A stretch of 64,000 nt of DNA from Kitasatospora aureofaciens (GCF_001188955.3 NZ_JPRF03000013.1:62001-126000), one strand, 5' to 3'. Positions 16,900 through 26,410 are shown, numbered from the stretch's first letter. Numbers and translations: made by a program. The notes: generated by a model not told the origin, from the sequence alone.

Positions 16900-17430
16900 A
16901 TGACAGCAGCAGAGCGTGACCGGACGGAAACCCAGGCGAACGCACTCTCCGTCGAATTGACGGCGATGATGGCTGAGGACAACACGGCCGCGCGGCTGGC
17001 GCACAGCCCTGACCTGGCCGAACAGGCCGTCTGGCGAAGGCTCACCGCCCGGCACGGCGACCGGCTTTCGGAGATCATGGCGGAGCACGGCTGGCCGACC
17101 GAGCGGACCGTCGGCGCCGATGCCGCCCGGGCGGCCTGGCTGGTCGCCCAGCACGCGGACCGCCAACTGGAGGTCCAGCGGCGGGCGGTGCAGCTGATGG
17201 CGGAGGCGGTGGCGGACGGCGCGGCGAGCGCCCGGGACCTGGGCTTCCTGCGGGACCGGCTGGCCGTCAACGAGGGGCGCCCGCAGCGCTACGGCACCCA
17301 GATCGGCGCGGTGGCGGACGGCCGCCCGGTGCCGTGGCCGTGCGAGGACCCGGAGCGGCTGGACGAGCGTCGCGCGCAGGTCGGGATCGAACCGTTCGAC
17401 CAGTACACCGCGCGGTTCGCTCCGCGATAA
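16900..17430 (+). CDS. DUF6624-like protein
   Basis: 176-residue soluble, helix-rich protein. The conserved stretch AAWLVAQHADRQLEVQRR (about residues 79-96), the GFLRDRLAVNEGRPQRYGTQ segment (about 112-131) and the PEDPERLDERRAQVGI-like C-terminal end match the DUF6624 pattern as I recall it. The first 20 residues resemble a charged leader without signal peptide features. It has its own promoter region: 250 nt of sequence without a gene separate it from the divergent methyltransferase. Function is not known. Confidence 0.7.
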   Translation: MTAAERDRTETQANALSVELTAMMAEDNTAARLAHSPDLAEQAVWRRLTARHGDRLSEIMAEHGWPTERTVGADAARAAWLVAQHADRQLEVQRRAVQLMAEAVADGAASARDLGFLRDRLAVNEGRPQRYGTQIGAVADGRPVPWPCEDPERLDERRAQVGIEPFDQYTARFAPR

Positions 17431-17478
17431 CCAGCCGGTCCACGCGGCGGGTTCGCTGACCAGCCGACGGGACGACCC

Positions 17479-17747
17479 GTGCAGGAGCACGCGGAGTACG
17501 GCGACCAGTGCGTCGACGGTTCCTGGCGGCCCTCCGGGGACTACGGATCCCCGTCGCCGTACTGAACCCGGCCACCGAGCGGGTGCTCACCACCGTACCG
17601 GCGGGCGGGGCGGCCGACGTCGACGCCGCGGTGACGGCGGCCCGCCGGGCGGCCCCGGGCTGGGCAGCCACCACCCGGTTCCTGCAGTACAAGCCACTGC
17701 AGTACTGCCCGGCTCGGGCCCGGGGCTGCCGAACAGCTCTTCGGTAG
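17479..17747 (+). pseudogene. aldehyde dehydrogenase N-terminal remnant
   Basis: The first frame from GTG 17479 reads a typical ALDH beginning (EYGDQCVDGSWRPSG) and stops early. A second frame continues with VLNPATERVLTTVPAGGAADVDAAV and RRAAPGW, the next conserved ALDH segment. The switch lies between about 17530 and 17560, so one frameshift is present. About 60 residues of the roughly 480 expected remain. NAD-binding and catalytic Cys/Glu regions are absent. A 9-bp direct repeat (CTGCAGTAC, twice within 24 bp) marks the truncation end. Confidence 0.7.
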
Positions 17748-17754
17748 CCCCGGG
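17719..17754 (-). terminator. hairpin terminator after glyA
   Basis: A 15-bp stem (17719-17733 with 17740-17754) with one G-T pair and a 6-nt loop CAGCTC lies 26 nt past the glyA stop. It is symmetrical enough to act on both strands. Confidence 0.7.
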
Positions 17755-17779
17755 TTGCGGTCGGCCCGCGCCGTCCCGG

Positions 17780-19264
17780 TCAGACCAGGTCGACGCCCGG
17801 GTAGAGCGGGAAGGGCGCGAGGAGGTCGGCGGCGCGCTTGGCGATGCCGTCGCGCAGGGACTCGTCGAGGGCGTAGTTCGCCTTGGAGGGCGCCCCGTTG
17901 GCGGTGGTGGTGGGAGTCGTGCCGCGCAGGACGGTGTCGATCAGGGCGGCGATCTCGTCCATCTCGGCGGTGCCCAGGCCACGGGTGGTGAGCGCCGGGG
18001 TGCCGAGCCGGACGCCCGACGTGTACCAGGCGCCGTTCGGGTCCTGGGGGACGGAGTTGCGGTTGGTGACGATGCCCGAGTCCAGCAGTGCCGCCTCCGC
18101 CTGACGGCCCGTCAGTCCGTAGCCGGAGACGTCGGTGAGCACCAGGTGGTTGTCGGTGCCGCCGGTGACCAGCTTGCCGCCGCGGCGCAGCAGGCCCTCG
18201 GCGAGCGCCTGGGCGTTGTCGACCACGGCGCGGGCGTAGGCGCGGAACTCGGGGCGGCGGGCCTCGGCGAGGGCGACGGCCTTGGCGGCCATGACGTGCG
18301 AGAGCGGGCCGCCGAGCACCAACGGGCAGCCGCGGTCGACGTGTTCGGCGAGCTCGGCGTTGCTGAGCACCATGCCGCCGCGCGGCCCGCGCAGCGACTT
18401 GTGGGTGGTGGTGGTGACGATGTGGGCGTGCGGCACCGGGTCGTGGTCGCCGGTCAACACCTTGCCCGCGACCAGGCCGGCGAAGTGCGCCATGTCGACC
18501 ATGAGGGTCGCGCCCACCTCGTCCGCGATCTCGCGCATCCTGCGGAAGTCGACCAGCCGCGGGTAGGCGGAGTACCCGGCCACCAGGATCAGCGGGCGGA
18601 ACTCGCGGGCGGTCTCGCGCAGCGCGTCGTAGTCGATCAGGCCGGTTTCCGGGGCGGTGCCGTAGCTGCGCTGCTCGAACATCTTCCCCGAGATGTTGGG
18701 CCGGAAGCCGTGGGTGAGGTGGCCGCCGGTGTCCAGGGACATGCCCAGCATGCGCTGATTGCCGAGCTCCTGGCGCAGCTGGGCCCAGTCCTGCTCGGTG
18801 AGGTCGTTGACGTTGCGCACCTTGGCGCGCTCCAGGGCCGGGCTCTCGACCCGCTGGGAGAGGACCGCCCAGAAGGCGGTGAGGTTGGCGTCGATGCCGG
18901 AGTGCGGCTGGACGTAGGCGTGTTCGGCGCCGAACAGCTCGCGGGCGTGCTCGGCGGCGAGCGCCTCGACGGTGTCGACGTTGCGGCAGCCGGCGTAGAA
19001 GCGGCGGCCGACGGTGCCCTCGGCGTACTTGTCACTGAACCAGTTGCCCATGGCGAGCAGGACGGCCGGGGAGGCGTAGTTCTCGCTGGCGATCAGCTTG
19101 AGCGAGGCGCGCTGGTCCTCCAGTTCCCTGCCGATGGCGGCGGCGATCCGCGGCTCGACGCCGGCCACGACGTCCAGGGCACTGCGGAAGGCGGTGTCGG
19201 CGGCGGCGCTCGCGGCGGTGTGCGGCTGCGCGGGGGTCTGCTGGGGCTGCTCGGGCTGGGCCAT
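17780..19264 (-). CDS. glyA: serine hydroxymethyltransferase
   Basis: 494-residue PLP enzyme interconverting serine and glycine with tetrahydrofolate. The PLP-lysine motif is in [15 protein letters not shown] (about residue 272), with [14 protein letters not shown] near residue 48 and [13 protein letters not shown] for substrate and cofactor contacts. It is longer than the usual 420 residues and carries an extended N-terminus and C-terminus as in the second actinobacterial SHMT class. The ATG at 19264 follows AGGAG by 5 nt. The 285 nt upstream show no riboswitch I recognise. Confidence 0.95.
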   Translation of the reverse strand: MAQPEQPQQTPAQPHTAASAAADTAFRSALDVVAGVEPRIAAAIGRELEDQRASLKLIASENYASPAVLLAMGNWFSDKYAEGTVGRRFYAGCRNVDTVEALAAEHARELFGAEHAYVQPHSGIDANLTAFWAVLSQRVESPALERAKVRNVNDLTEQDWAQLRQELGNQRMLGMSLDTGGHLTHGFRPNISGKMFEQRSYGTAPETGLIDYDALRETAREFRPLILVAGYSAYPRLVDFRRMREIADEVGATLMVDMAHFAGLVAGKVLTGDHDPVPHAHIVTTTTHKSLRGPRGGMVLSNAELAEHVDRGCPLVLGGPLSHVMAAKAVALAEARRPEFRAYARAVVDNAQALAEGLLRRGGKLVTGGTDNHLVLTDVSGYGLTGRQAEAALLDSGIVTNRNSVPQDPNGAWYTSGVRLGTPALTTRGLGTAEMDEIAALIDTVLRGTTPTTTANGAPSKANYALDESLRDGIAKRAADLLAPFPLYPGVDLV

Positions 19265-19549
19265 GGCGGTCTCCTGGTGGGGATGCGGGCGGCCCAGGCG
19301 CTCGGCAACGACGTGCGGATCCACGGGACCGCTTCCCGATGGTCGATTCCATCCCTACGCGCCAGTCGCGGTCCACCGGGATCGTACCAAGACCGCGGGG
19401 ACTGTGGCGGAGGTCTCAGAATGCGGGACGGGCCGCCCGGTTCGCCAATATATTTTCGTTCCTCTGTGGCGGCCGTGTTGCCGGGAAACGAAGCTGCCAC
19501 AATCCCCGAAACAGTCCGGGAGGAATTCCTCCGGAGCGACTTCCGGTGA
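19265..19549. other. glyA upstream region with an AT-rich patch
   Basis: No gene is supported. It contains an unusually AT-rich run (CCAATATATTTTCG, near 19445-19458) for this genome and a perfect 12-bp palindrome GAGGAATTCCTC near 19520-19531. The glyA promoter must lie here on the minus strand. Confidence 0.4.
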
Positions 19550-20323
19550 TTTGCGGATACCGGAACGCGTCCGAGCTCCGGGAAGTCCACCGTCGGGCTG
19601 GCCGTGCTCGGCCTGCACGACCCGCGCACCACCACCGTCAGCGGCTCGATCCGGCTGGACGGACAGGAGTTGGTGGGCGCCGGGGAGCCGCTGCTGCGCG
19701 GGGTTCGGGGCGGCCGGGCCGCGCTGGTCCTCCAGGACGCGCTGACCTCGCTCAGCCCGTTCCACGGCGTCGGCGCCCAACTCGCCGAGACGTACCGGCT
19801 GCACCACCCGCGGGCCGGGCGCGCCGAGGCCCGCCGGCGAGCGGCGGAGATGCTCGACCGGGTCGGCATCCCGTCCGCCCGGCTGCGCGACCACCCGCAC
19901 CGCTTCTCCGGTGGGACGCGGCAGCGGGTGGTGATCGCGATGGCGCTGATGAACGAGCCGCGGCTGCTGATCGCGGACGAGCCCACCACCGCGCTGGACG
20001 CCCGGGTCCAGCGGCAAGTACTCGACCTTCCGGGCGAGTTGCAGTGCGAACACGGCACGGCGGTGCTGCTGGTCAGCCACGACCTGGGCGTGGTCGCGGG
20101 GACGACGGACCGCACGCTGGTGCTGCGCGACGGCTCCGAGGTCGAGTCCGCGCCGACCGGCGAGCTGCTGGCCGCGCCGCGCGCGCCGTACACCCGGGCA
20201 CTGGTGGGGGCGGCGCTGCGGACGGACTCCGTACCGGGCAGCGGCCGCGGCGCACTGATCGCTGCGCCCGGGCGCCGCTGTTCGCCCTTCGTTCGGCTGC
20301 GCGGGCGCGGTTCCACGCGTTAG
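19550..20323 (+). pseudogene. truncated oligopeptide ABC transporter ATPase (DppD/OppD type)
   Basis: A reading frame opening after a stop at 19547 encodes most of an ABC ATPase of the peptide-import class, but its first 35-40 residues are missing. The Walker A is damaged at its front (RPSSGKSTV instead of GESGSGKST). The rest is recognisable: Q-loop ALVLQDALTSLSP, signature RFSGGTRQRVVIA (usual FSGGMRQR), Walker B LLIADEPTTALD and switch VSHDLGVV. The C-terminal tail is aberrant. No permease or binding-protein gene is adjacent. It is a non-functional fragment by this evidence. Confidence 0.75.
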
Positions 20324-20398
20324 CGTGCTGGCGACGCGACGTCGCTCAACGTGCCGCGGCCCTCCCTGAGCCGCGAGATCGCCACCGGAGGGGGCACA

Positions 20399-20962
20399 TT
20401 GTCGGACGACCTGCTCTTCTCGAAGATCAATCACGGTTTCGACCACCTCGACGCCGACGGGGACGGGCTGCTCACCGAACGGGACCACGTGCTGATGGGC
20501 CACTCGGTGGCCCGCTCGCTCGGCCACCAGGAGGGCTCGGAGGCCGAGGCCGTGATCGTCCGCGCCTACCTGACCGTCTGGCACGACCTCCACCTCGCCG
20601 GAAAGCCCACCGGAACGGAGGCGATCACCCGCGAGCAGTTCGTCGCCTCGACCGGCGCGCTCGCCGACGACCCGGTGGCCGCCCGGGAGATCTTCGGCGC
20701 CCTGGCCGGGTCCTTCCTCGCCGTCGCTGACGCCGACCACAGCGGAACGGTGGACGCCGGCGAGTTCTTCGTCTTCCAGCGCGGCCACTTCGCCGGACTC
20801 TCCCGCGACGACGCCGACGAGGCCTTCCGCCACCTCGACCTGGACGGTGACGGAACGCTGTCGGCGGACGAGTTCACCAACGCGATCATCGAGTACTGGA
20901 CCAGCCGCGACCCTGAGGCGCCGGGGAACTGGTGGACGGGGAAGCCGCCCCACGCGCTCTGA
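20399..20962 (+). CDS. EF-hand calcium-binding protein
   Basis: 187-residue calmodulin/calerythrin-like protein. Canonical 12-residue EF loops are DADGDGLLTERD (about residues 18-29), DADHSGTVDAGE (about 116-127) and DLDGDGTLSADE (about 150-161). A fourth, degenerate site is likely between the first two. The TTG start at 20399 has GGAGGGGG 5-8 nt upstream. There is no signal peptide, so it is cytosolic. It probably buffers or senses Ca2+, a common actinomycete family with no assigned pathway here. Confidence 0.92.
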   Translation: MSDDLLFSKINHGFDHLDADGDGLLTERDHVLMGHSVARSLGHQEGSEAEAVIVRAYLTVWHDLHLAGKPTGTEAITREQFVASTGALADDPVAAREIFGALAGSFLAVADADHSGTVDAGEFFVFQRGHFAGLSRDDADEAFRHLDLDGDGTLSADEFTNAIIEYWTSRDPEAPGNWWTGKPPHAL

Positions 20963-20982
20963 TCCGCGCGCTCCGGCACACA

Positions 20983-21017
20983 AGCTTCCGCCGATCCGTT
21001 CAGGACCGGCGGAGGCT
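20983..21017. terminator. bidirectional hairpin between the EF-hand and EamA genes
   Basis: A 15-bp stem (20983-20997 with 21003-21017; one G-T pair, one mismatch) with loop GTTCA lies in the 134-nt gap between the two convergent stops. Confidence 0.7.
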
Positions 21018-21096
21018 CTTCGCCTGCTCGGCGCACTGCCGGGGTGATCCGGCGGACCGGGTTTCGGTCGTGCTCACCTGCGCGCCGCCGTCGCCC

Positions 21097-22110
21097 TCAC
21101 CTGCGCGCCGCCGCCCCCGCCTTCGACGGACGCCCCTGCCGCCGGCTGACGCTGACCACCAGACAGACGCCGGCCACCACGATCGACCCGCCCGCCAGCG
21201 TCGGGCCGGTCAGCGGCTCGGCCAGGATCAGCCAGCCCAGCAGCACCGCGACCACCGGGTTGACGTACGCGTAGGTGGCGACCAGGGTCAGCGGGGCCGA
21301 CCGCAGCAGCCAGGCGTACGCGGTGAAGGCGAGCAGCGATCCGAACAGGACGAGGTAGGCGAGGGCCAGCCAGGACCGGCCCGACACCGCCCCGAGGTCC
21401 AGCCCGTGCTGCTCGCCACGGGCCAGTCCGATCAGCACGTTGCACAGGCCGCCCGCCAGCATCTGGTAGGCGCTCGCGGCGAGCACGTTGCCCGGCATCG
21501 GGATCTTCTTGCTCGCGAAGGAACCGGCCGCCCAGGCCAGCGTGGCGCAGATGATCAGGACCACGCCGAGCGGCTCCACCGACCCGCCGATCGCGGGGGC
21601 GGACAGCACACCGAGGCCGACCAGGCCCAGCAGCACCCCGGCGAGCTCTGCGCGCCTGGGGCGCTCGCCGCCGCCGACGGCCGTCAGCACGACCATCCAC
21701 AGCGGGACGGCGGCCACCAGCAGGGCGGCCAGGCCGGACGGGACGGAGGTCTCGCCGAGCACCACCAGGCCGTTGCCGCCGGTCAGCAGCAGCACGCCGA
21801 CCAGGGCGGCGGAGGCCAGCTGGCGCCCGCTCACCCGCAGGCCGGCCGGGCCCTGGCGGACCAGCAGGTAGCCGACCAGCAGCAGGCCGGCGGTCAGGAA
21901 GCGGGCGGCGGCGGAGAAGAAGGAGGGCATCGTCTCGACCGCGATCCGGATCGCGAGGTACGTCGAGCCCCAGACCACGTAGACCACCGCGAGGGCGAGC
22001 CAGACGGCGCCGGAGAGCCGGGCGGGGGAAGGGGCGGGGGCGGTCGAAGGGATGGCGGAGGTGCTGCTGTCGGGGGTCGTCGCCGGTGGCGGCGAGGCGG
22101 GCGATGTCAT
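21097..22110 (-). CDS. EamA/DMT-family transporter
   Basis: 337-residue integral membrane protein with two EamA repeats (about residues 40-170 and 185-325), about ten hydrophobic segments. The first repeat opens with VVYVVWGSTYLAIRIAVETMPS, as in RhtA/YdcZ-like exporters, summarised by its WGSTYLAIR core. An N-terminal Ser/Pro/Thr-rich cytosolic leader of about 30 residues is present. The ATG at 22110 follows AAGGGGG. The substrate (amino acids or other metabolites) is not known. Confidence 0.9.
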   Translation of the reverse strand: MTSPASPPPATTPDSSTSAIPSTAPAPSPARLSGAVWLALAVVYVVWGSTYLAIRIAVETMPSFFSAAARFLTAGLLLVGYLLVRQGPAGLRVSGRQLASAALVGVLLLTGGNGLVVLGETSVPSGLAALLVAAVPLWMVVLTAVGGGERPRRAELAGVLLGLVGLGVLSAPAIGGSVEPLGVVLIICATLAWAAGSFASKKIPMPGNVLAASAYQMLAGGLCNVLIGLARGEQHGLDLGAVSGRSWLALAYLVLFGSLLAFTAYAWLLRSAPLTLVATYAYVNPVVAVLLGWLILAEPLTGPTLAGGSIVVAGVCLVVSVSRRQGRPSKAGAAARR

Positions 22111-22242
22111 GCGTGTCCCCCTTGGACGGTGCTGGCTGAACACCCGACATGACAGCGCATCGACGGCCCGGCGCGCCAGTGGGTATCACGGATCGGTCCG
22201 CAGAACGTACCGTTGGCGCTCCCCGGCGAGGAGGTCGAACAA

Positions 22243-22686
22243 GTGTCAGCGTCCGAGCAGACCCCACCGGTCGAGGCGGCGCTGCCGTTCTTCGTGTACG
22301 GCACCCTGCGCAGCGGCGGCCGCAACCACGCCGTCCACCTGGCCGGACGCTGCGACGGGATCCTGCCCGCCGTGCTGGACGGCGCCGCCCTGCACGACGG
22401 ACCGGGGTACCCGTACGCGGTGCCGGACGCGACGCCCGGGCGCCGGATCGTGGGTGAGCTGGTCACCGTGCGCCCGGGCGCGTACGCCGGGGTGCTCGCG
22501 GACCTGGACCGGCTGGAGGACTGCCGGGCGGACGGGACGGGGCTCTACCTGCGGCGCCGGATGGCGGTGCGGACGGCGGCGGGCGAGCGGCGCGAGGCAT
22601 GGGTCTACCTCGCCGGTCCGGCGGCCGCGGCACGGCTGCGGGCACGGCCGGCGCTGATCGCCTCGGGGGACTGGACGGACAGGTGA
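22243..22686 (+). CDS. gamma-glutamylcyclotransferase-like protein
   Basis: 147-residue AIG2/GGCT-fold protein. The substrate-binding FVYGTLRSGGRNH motif is at about residues 16-28, and LADLDRLEDC in the middle holds the region where the catalytic Glu of the family is found. The GTG at 22243 has GAGGAGG 8 nt before it. It stands 76 nt before cobL but its relation to cobalamin genes is not evident. It may act on gamma-glutamyl amines or peptides. Confidence 0.85.
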   Translation: MSASEQTPPVEAALPFFVYGTLRSGGRNHAVHLAGRCDGILPAVLDGAALHDGPGYPYAVPDATPGRRIVGELVTVRPGAYAGVLADLDRLEDCRADGTGLYLRRRMAVRTAAGERREAWVYLAGPAAAARLRARPALIASGDWTDR

Positions 22687-22762
22687 GGGCGGCCGGTTCC
22701 GGCCCGGATACCGCCAGGTAGGCTGCCCCGGCCAGCAGGAACGAACGACGAGGAGCCACCCG

Positions 22763-24001
22763 GTGCCCGAGCTGCCACCTCCGATCACCGTCGTCGGGAT
22801 CGGGGCCGACGGCTGGTCCGGCCTCGCCGCGGGTTCCCGGGCCGCGCTGCAGTCCGCCGAGGTGGTCATCGGCGGCCCCCGGCAGCTGGCGCTGCTCCCC
22901 CACGGCGAGGTCGGCGCCGAGCGCGTCGCCTGGCCGTCCCCGCTGCGCCCGGCCCTCCCCGGGCTGCTCGCCGACCACGCCGGCCGCCGCCTCGCCGTCC
23001 TGGCCAGCGGCGACCCGATGTTCTTCGGCATCGGCCGCACCCTCGCCGAAACCGTCGGCGCCGACCGGCTGCGCGTGCTGCCCCACCCCTCCTCGGTCTC
23101 CTACGCCTGCGCCCGGCTCGGCTGGCCGCTGGAGGCCACCGAGGTGGTCAGCCTGGTCGGCCGACCGCTGGACACCCTCACGCTCGCCCTGCACCCCGGG
23201 CGCCGCCTGCTGGTGCTCAGCGCCGACGCCGCCACCCCCGCCGCCGTCGCCGCACTGCTCACCGAACGCGGCTTCGGGGCCGCCCGACTGCACGTGCTGG
23301 AACAACTCGGCTCCCCGGACGAGCGCCGCCTCGACGGCCGCGCCGACGACTGGCCGCACCCGCCCGGCAACCCGCTGAACCTCATCGCCGTCGAACTCGG
23401 CGACGGCCCGCGCGGCTCCCTCGTCCCCGGCCTGCCCGACGCCGCGTACGAGAGCGACGGCCAGCTCACCAAGCGGCACGTCCGCGCCGCCACCCTGGCC
23501 GTGCTCGCCCCCTCCCCCGGCGAACTGCTCTGGGACGTCGGCGGCGGCTCCGGCTCGATCGCCGTCGAGTGGCTGCGCGCCCACCGGGACTGCCGGGCGG
23601 TCAGCATCGAGCGCGATCCCCTCCGGGCCGAGCGGATCGCCCGCAACGCCGCCTCGCTTGGCGTGCCCCGGCTCCGGGTGGTGACCGGCCCGGCACCCGC
23701 CGCACTCGTCGAACTCCCCACCCCCGACGCCGTGTTCATCGGCGGCGGCCTCACCGCGCCCGGCCTGCTGGACCGTTGCTGGGCCGCGCTGCGCCCCGGC
23801 GGGCGGCTGGTCGCCAACACCGTGACGCTGGAGTCCGAGGCACTGCTCACCGAGTGGTACCGGCGGCACGGCGGGGAGCTGGTCAAGCTGGCCGTCGCCC
23901 ACGCCGTCCCGGTGGGCGGCTTCACCGGATGGCGGCAGGCGATGCCGGTCACCCAGTGGTCCGCCGTCAAGCCCAACACCCCCCAGGAGAACGCCTCGTG
24001 A
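22763..24001 (+). CDS. cobL: precorrin-6Y C5,15-methyltransferase (decarboxylating)
   Basis: 412-residue two-domain enzyme of corrin synthesis that adds methyl groups at C5 and C15 and removes the C12 acetate carboxyl. The N-terminal CbiE-like domain (about 1-205) has VVGIGADGWSGL and LASGDPMFFGIG. The C-terminal CbiT-like domain (about 230-412) has the SAM motif WDVGGGSGSIAVEW and IGGGLTAPGLL. The GTG start at 22763 is preceded by GAGGAG. It opens the cobL-cobM-cobK operon, whose genes overlap by 4 nt each. Confidence 0.95.
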   Translation: MPELPPPITVVGIGADGWSGLAAGSRAALQSAEVVIGGPRQLALLPHGEVGAERVAWPSPLRPALPGLLADHAGRRLAVLASGDPMFFGIGRTLAETVGADRLRVLPHPSSVSYACARLGWPLEATEVVSLVGRPLDTLTLALHPGRRLLVLSADAATPAAVAALLTERGFGAARLHVLEQLGSPDERRLDGRADDWPHPPGNPLNLIAVELGDGPRGSLVPGLPDAAYESDGQLTKRHVRAATLAVLAPSPGELLWDVGGGSGSIAVEWLRAHRDCRAVSIERDPLRAERIARNAASLGVPRLRVVTGPAPAALVELPTPDAVFIGGGLTAPGLLDRCWAALRPGGRLVANTVTLESEALLTEWYRRHGGELVKLAVAHAVPVGGFTGWRQAMPVTQWSAVKPNTPQENAS

Positions 24002-24759
24002 CCGTCTACTTCATCGGAGCCGGCCCGGGCGCCGCCGACCTGATCACCCTGCGCGGCCAGCGCGTCCTGGCCCGTGCCGAGGTCTGCCTCTACGCCGGCA
24101 GCCTCGTCCCGCGCGAGCTGCTGGAGGAGTGCCCGCCCGGCGCCCGCCTGATCGACACCGCCCAGCTCAACCTGGACCAGATCACCGCCGAGCTGGTCGC
24201 CGCGCACCGGGCCGGCCAGGACGTGGCCCGGCTGCACTCCGGCGACCCGTCCGTCTTCTCCGCCGTCGCCGAGCAGATGCGCCGCCTGGACGCGGCCGGC
24301 GTCCCCTACGAGGTGGTCCCCGGCGTGCCCGCCTTCGCCGCCGCCGCGGCCGCGCTGAAGCGCGAGCTGACGGTGCCGACCGTCGGCCAGACCGTCATCC
24401 TCACCCGGATCGCCAAGCGCGCCACCCCGATGCCCGAGGGCGAGGACCTCGCCACCCTCGGCCGCAGCGGCGCCCTGCTGGTGCTGCACCTGGCCGCCGG
24501 CTACGTGGACGACGTGGTCGAGCAGCTGCTCCCGCACTACGGCGCCGACTGCCCGGCCGCCGTGGTCGCGATGGCCAGCCGCCCCGACGAGCTGGTGCTG
24601 CGCGGCACGCTCGCCGACATCGCCGGGCAGGTCAAGGAGGCGGGCGTGGTGCGCACCGCCGTCATCATCGTCGGCCGCACGCTCGCCGCCGAGCAGTTCC
24701 GCGACAGCCACCTCTACTCGGCGGACCGCGAGCGCCCGCACCAGCCCTGCGGCGCATGA
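23998..24759 (+). CDS. cobM: precorrin-4 C11-methyltransferase
   Basis: 253-residue SAM-dependent tetrapyrrole methylase acting on precorrin-4. It starts with VYFIGAGPGAADLITLRG and has LHSGDPSVFSAVAEQ and EVVPGVPAFAAAAAALKREL, hallmarks of the CobM/CbiF group. The GTG at 23998 overlaps the cobL stop by 4 nt and the stop overlaps cobK by 4 nt, so all three are translationally coupled. It acts between CobJ and CobL. Confidence 0.96.
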   Translation: MTVYFIGAGPGAADLITLRGQRVLARAEVCLYAGSLVPRELLEECPPGARLIDTAQLNLDQITAELVAAHRAGQDVARLHSGDPSVFSAVAEQMRRLDAAGVPYEVVPGVPAFAAAAAALKRELTVPTVGQTVILTRIAKRATPMPEGEDLATLGRSGALLVLHLAAGYVDDVVEQLLPHYGADCPAAVVAMASRPDELVLRGTLADIAGQVKEAGVVRTAVIIVGRTLAAEQFRDSHLYSADRERPHQPCGA

Positions 24760-25508
24760 CCGGGGCCCCGGCGCACGTCCTGGTCCTCGGCGGCACGACG
24801 GAGGGCCGGGCGCTGGCCGCCGCGCTGGACGGCCGCCCGTCTCTGCGGGTCACCAGCTCGCTGGCCGGACGGGTCGCCCGGCCCCGGCTGCCCGCCGGGC
24901 AGGTGCGGGTCGGCGGCTTCGGCGGCCCGGACGGGCTGGCCGCCTGGCTGCGCGCCGAAGGGGTGGCCGCCGTGGTGGACGCCACCCACCCGTTCGCCGC
25001 CGGGATGTCCCGCAACGCCGCGCTGGCGGCCGCCGCCACCGGGGTGCCGCTGCTGGTGCTGCGCCGCCCCGGCTTCGCGTCCGTCCCCGGGGACCGCTGG
25101 CACCCCGTGCCCTCGCTCCCGGCGGCCGCCGAGCTGCTGCCCGGGCTCGGGCGGCGGGTCTTCCTCAGCTCCGGCCGGCAGGGCATCGGCGCCTTCGCCC
25201 ACCTGGACGGGCTGCACTTCCTCGCCCGCTCGGTGGACCCGCCGGAGCCGCCGCTGCCGCCGTCGCTCGAAGTCCTGCTGGACCGCGGCCCGTTCACCCT
25301 CGACGGCGAGCGGGCGCTGCTGCGCGACCACCGGATCGACGTGGTCGTCACCAAGGACAGCGGAGGCGCCGCGACCGCGCCCAAGCTCACCGCGGCCCGC
25401 GAACTCGGCCTGCCGGTGGTCGTGGTGGAACGCCCGCCGGTGCCGGAGGGCGTGCCGGTCGCGGCGGACGTGGCGGGCGCGGTGCACTGGCTGGAGCGGA
25501 CGGTCTGA
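24756..25508 (+). CDS. cobK: precorrin-6A reductase
   Basis: 250-residue Rossmann-fold enzyme reducing precorrin-6A with NADPH. It has VLVLGGTTEGRALAAAL at residues 8-24, VVDATHPFAAGMSRNA near residue 70 and VTKDSGGAATAPKLTAA near residue 200, all typical. The ATG at 24756 overlaps the cobM stop. It ends the operon. About 70 nt separate it from the DinB remnant. Confidence 0.95.
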   Translation: MTGAPAHVLVLGGTTEGRALAAALDGRPSLRVTSSLAGRVARPRLPAGQVRVGGFGGPDGLAAWLRAEGVAAVVDATHPFAAGMSRNAALAAAATGVPLLVLRRPGFASVPGDRWHPVPSLPAAAELLPGLGRRVFLSSGRQGIGAFAHLDGLHFLARSVDPPEPPLPPSLEVLLDRGPFTLDGERALLRDHRIDVVVTKDSGGAATAPKLTAARELGLPVVVVERPPVPEGVPVAADVAGAVHWLERTV

Positions 25509-25576
25509 GTCCAGGCCCGCGTCCGGTCCGTGGAATTCACCGGGCGGTCACGCGGGCGGGCGGTCAGGATGGCCCG

Positions 25577-26141
25577 ATGACCGATGACCAGACCACTGCC
25601 GCCCCGCGGACCGCGACCCTGCCCACGGCCGGCTCGCGCACGGCCAGCTCGCGCACGACGACCCTGCGCACGGCCGATGAACGGGCCACCCTGGCGAGCT
25701 TCCTGGACCACCAGCGCGACACCCTGGCCATGAAGTGCGCGGGCCTGACCGCCGTTGCAGCTCCGCACCCGGGTGCTGGAGCCTTCCGGGCTCTCCCTGC
25801 TCGGGCTGGTCCGCCACCTCGCCGAGGTGGAGCGCAGCTGGTTCCGCAACGTCCTGGACGGCGAAGGCCGGCGCGGCTTCTGGAAGCACCCGGACGGCAC
25901 CTTCGCCGAGTTCGACGTCGAGACCGCCGACCCGGAGGAGGCCTTCGCCGTCTGGCGCCGCGAGTGCGACCACACCCGGGAACTCGTCGCCGCCGCACCG
26001 TCGTTGGACGTCCTGGGCCACCACGGCGAGGAGGTCTTCTCGCTGCGCTGGATCCTCACCCACATGATCGAGGAGTACGCCCGCCACAACGGCCACGCCG
26101 ACCTCCTGCGCGAGCACCTCGACGGCACCACCGGCGAGTAG
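25577..26141 (+). pseudogene. DinB/DUF664 family gene with a frameshift
   Basis: The first frame from ATG 25577 encodes an extended N-terminus and the family's TADERATLASFLDHQRDTL and KCAGLTA. The second frame continues LQLRTRVLEPSGLSLLGLV, EVERSWFRNVL and WILTHMIEEYARHNGHADLL to the stop at 26141. A family-like join would read GLTA-x-QLRTR, which requires removal of one base near 25753-25757. So one inserted base splits an otherwise complete protein of about 185 residues. It may be a real inactivation or a sequencing error. DinB-like proteins of this type resemble mycothiol-dependent enzymes. Confidence 0.8.
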
Positions 26142-26142
26142 C

Positions 26143-26391
26143 GGCCGCGCCGGCGCACGGGGCCGTCGGACGCTGGTGCGCTGCCACTCGGGCTACAACC
26201 GCTCGGGCCTGGTGGTGGCCCAGGCGCTGGTCGAGCTCGGGCACGGCACGGAGGAGGCGGTCCGGCTGGTGCGGGAGCGGCGTTCGCCCTGGGCGCTGAA
26301 CAACCCGGTGTTCGTGGACTACCTGAACACCGGGTTGGACGTGGCGGTACTGCTGACCGGCCTCAGCGAGTGGGGCCGATCGGTGAACTGA
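26143..26391 (+). pseudogene. dual-specificity/tyrosine phosphatase C-terminal fragment
   Basis: The frame encodes VRCHSGYNRSGLVVAQALVE, containing the CxxGxxR-type P-loop of cysteine phosphatases, then a short C-terminal helix region and stop at 26391. All residues before the catalytic Cys are missing; the upstream frame reads GC-rich non-family sequence and no start with a ribosome site is present. It directly follows the DinB remnant. Family members are about 150 residues; about 75 remain. Confidence 0.65.
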
Positions 26392-26410
26392 CGGAACGCC
26401 AACTCGTCGG

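Noticed and set aside
15539..17430. Secondary-metabolite cluster around the TylF-like methyltransferase
   Set aside because: No PKS, NRPS, terpene cyclase beyond hopanoid genes, or tailoring partners lie within 10 kb; one methyltransferase is not enough.
16900..17430. Chorismate mutase assignment for the 176-residue protein
   Set aside because: Helical content first suggested it, but the conserved Arg/Lys/Glu pattern of AroQ is missing and the segments fit DUF6624 better.
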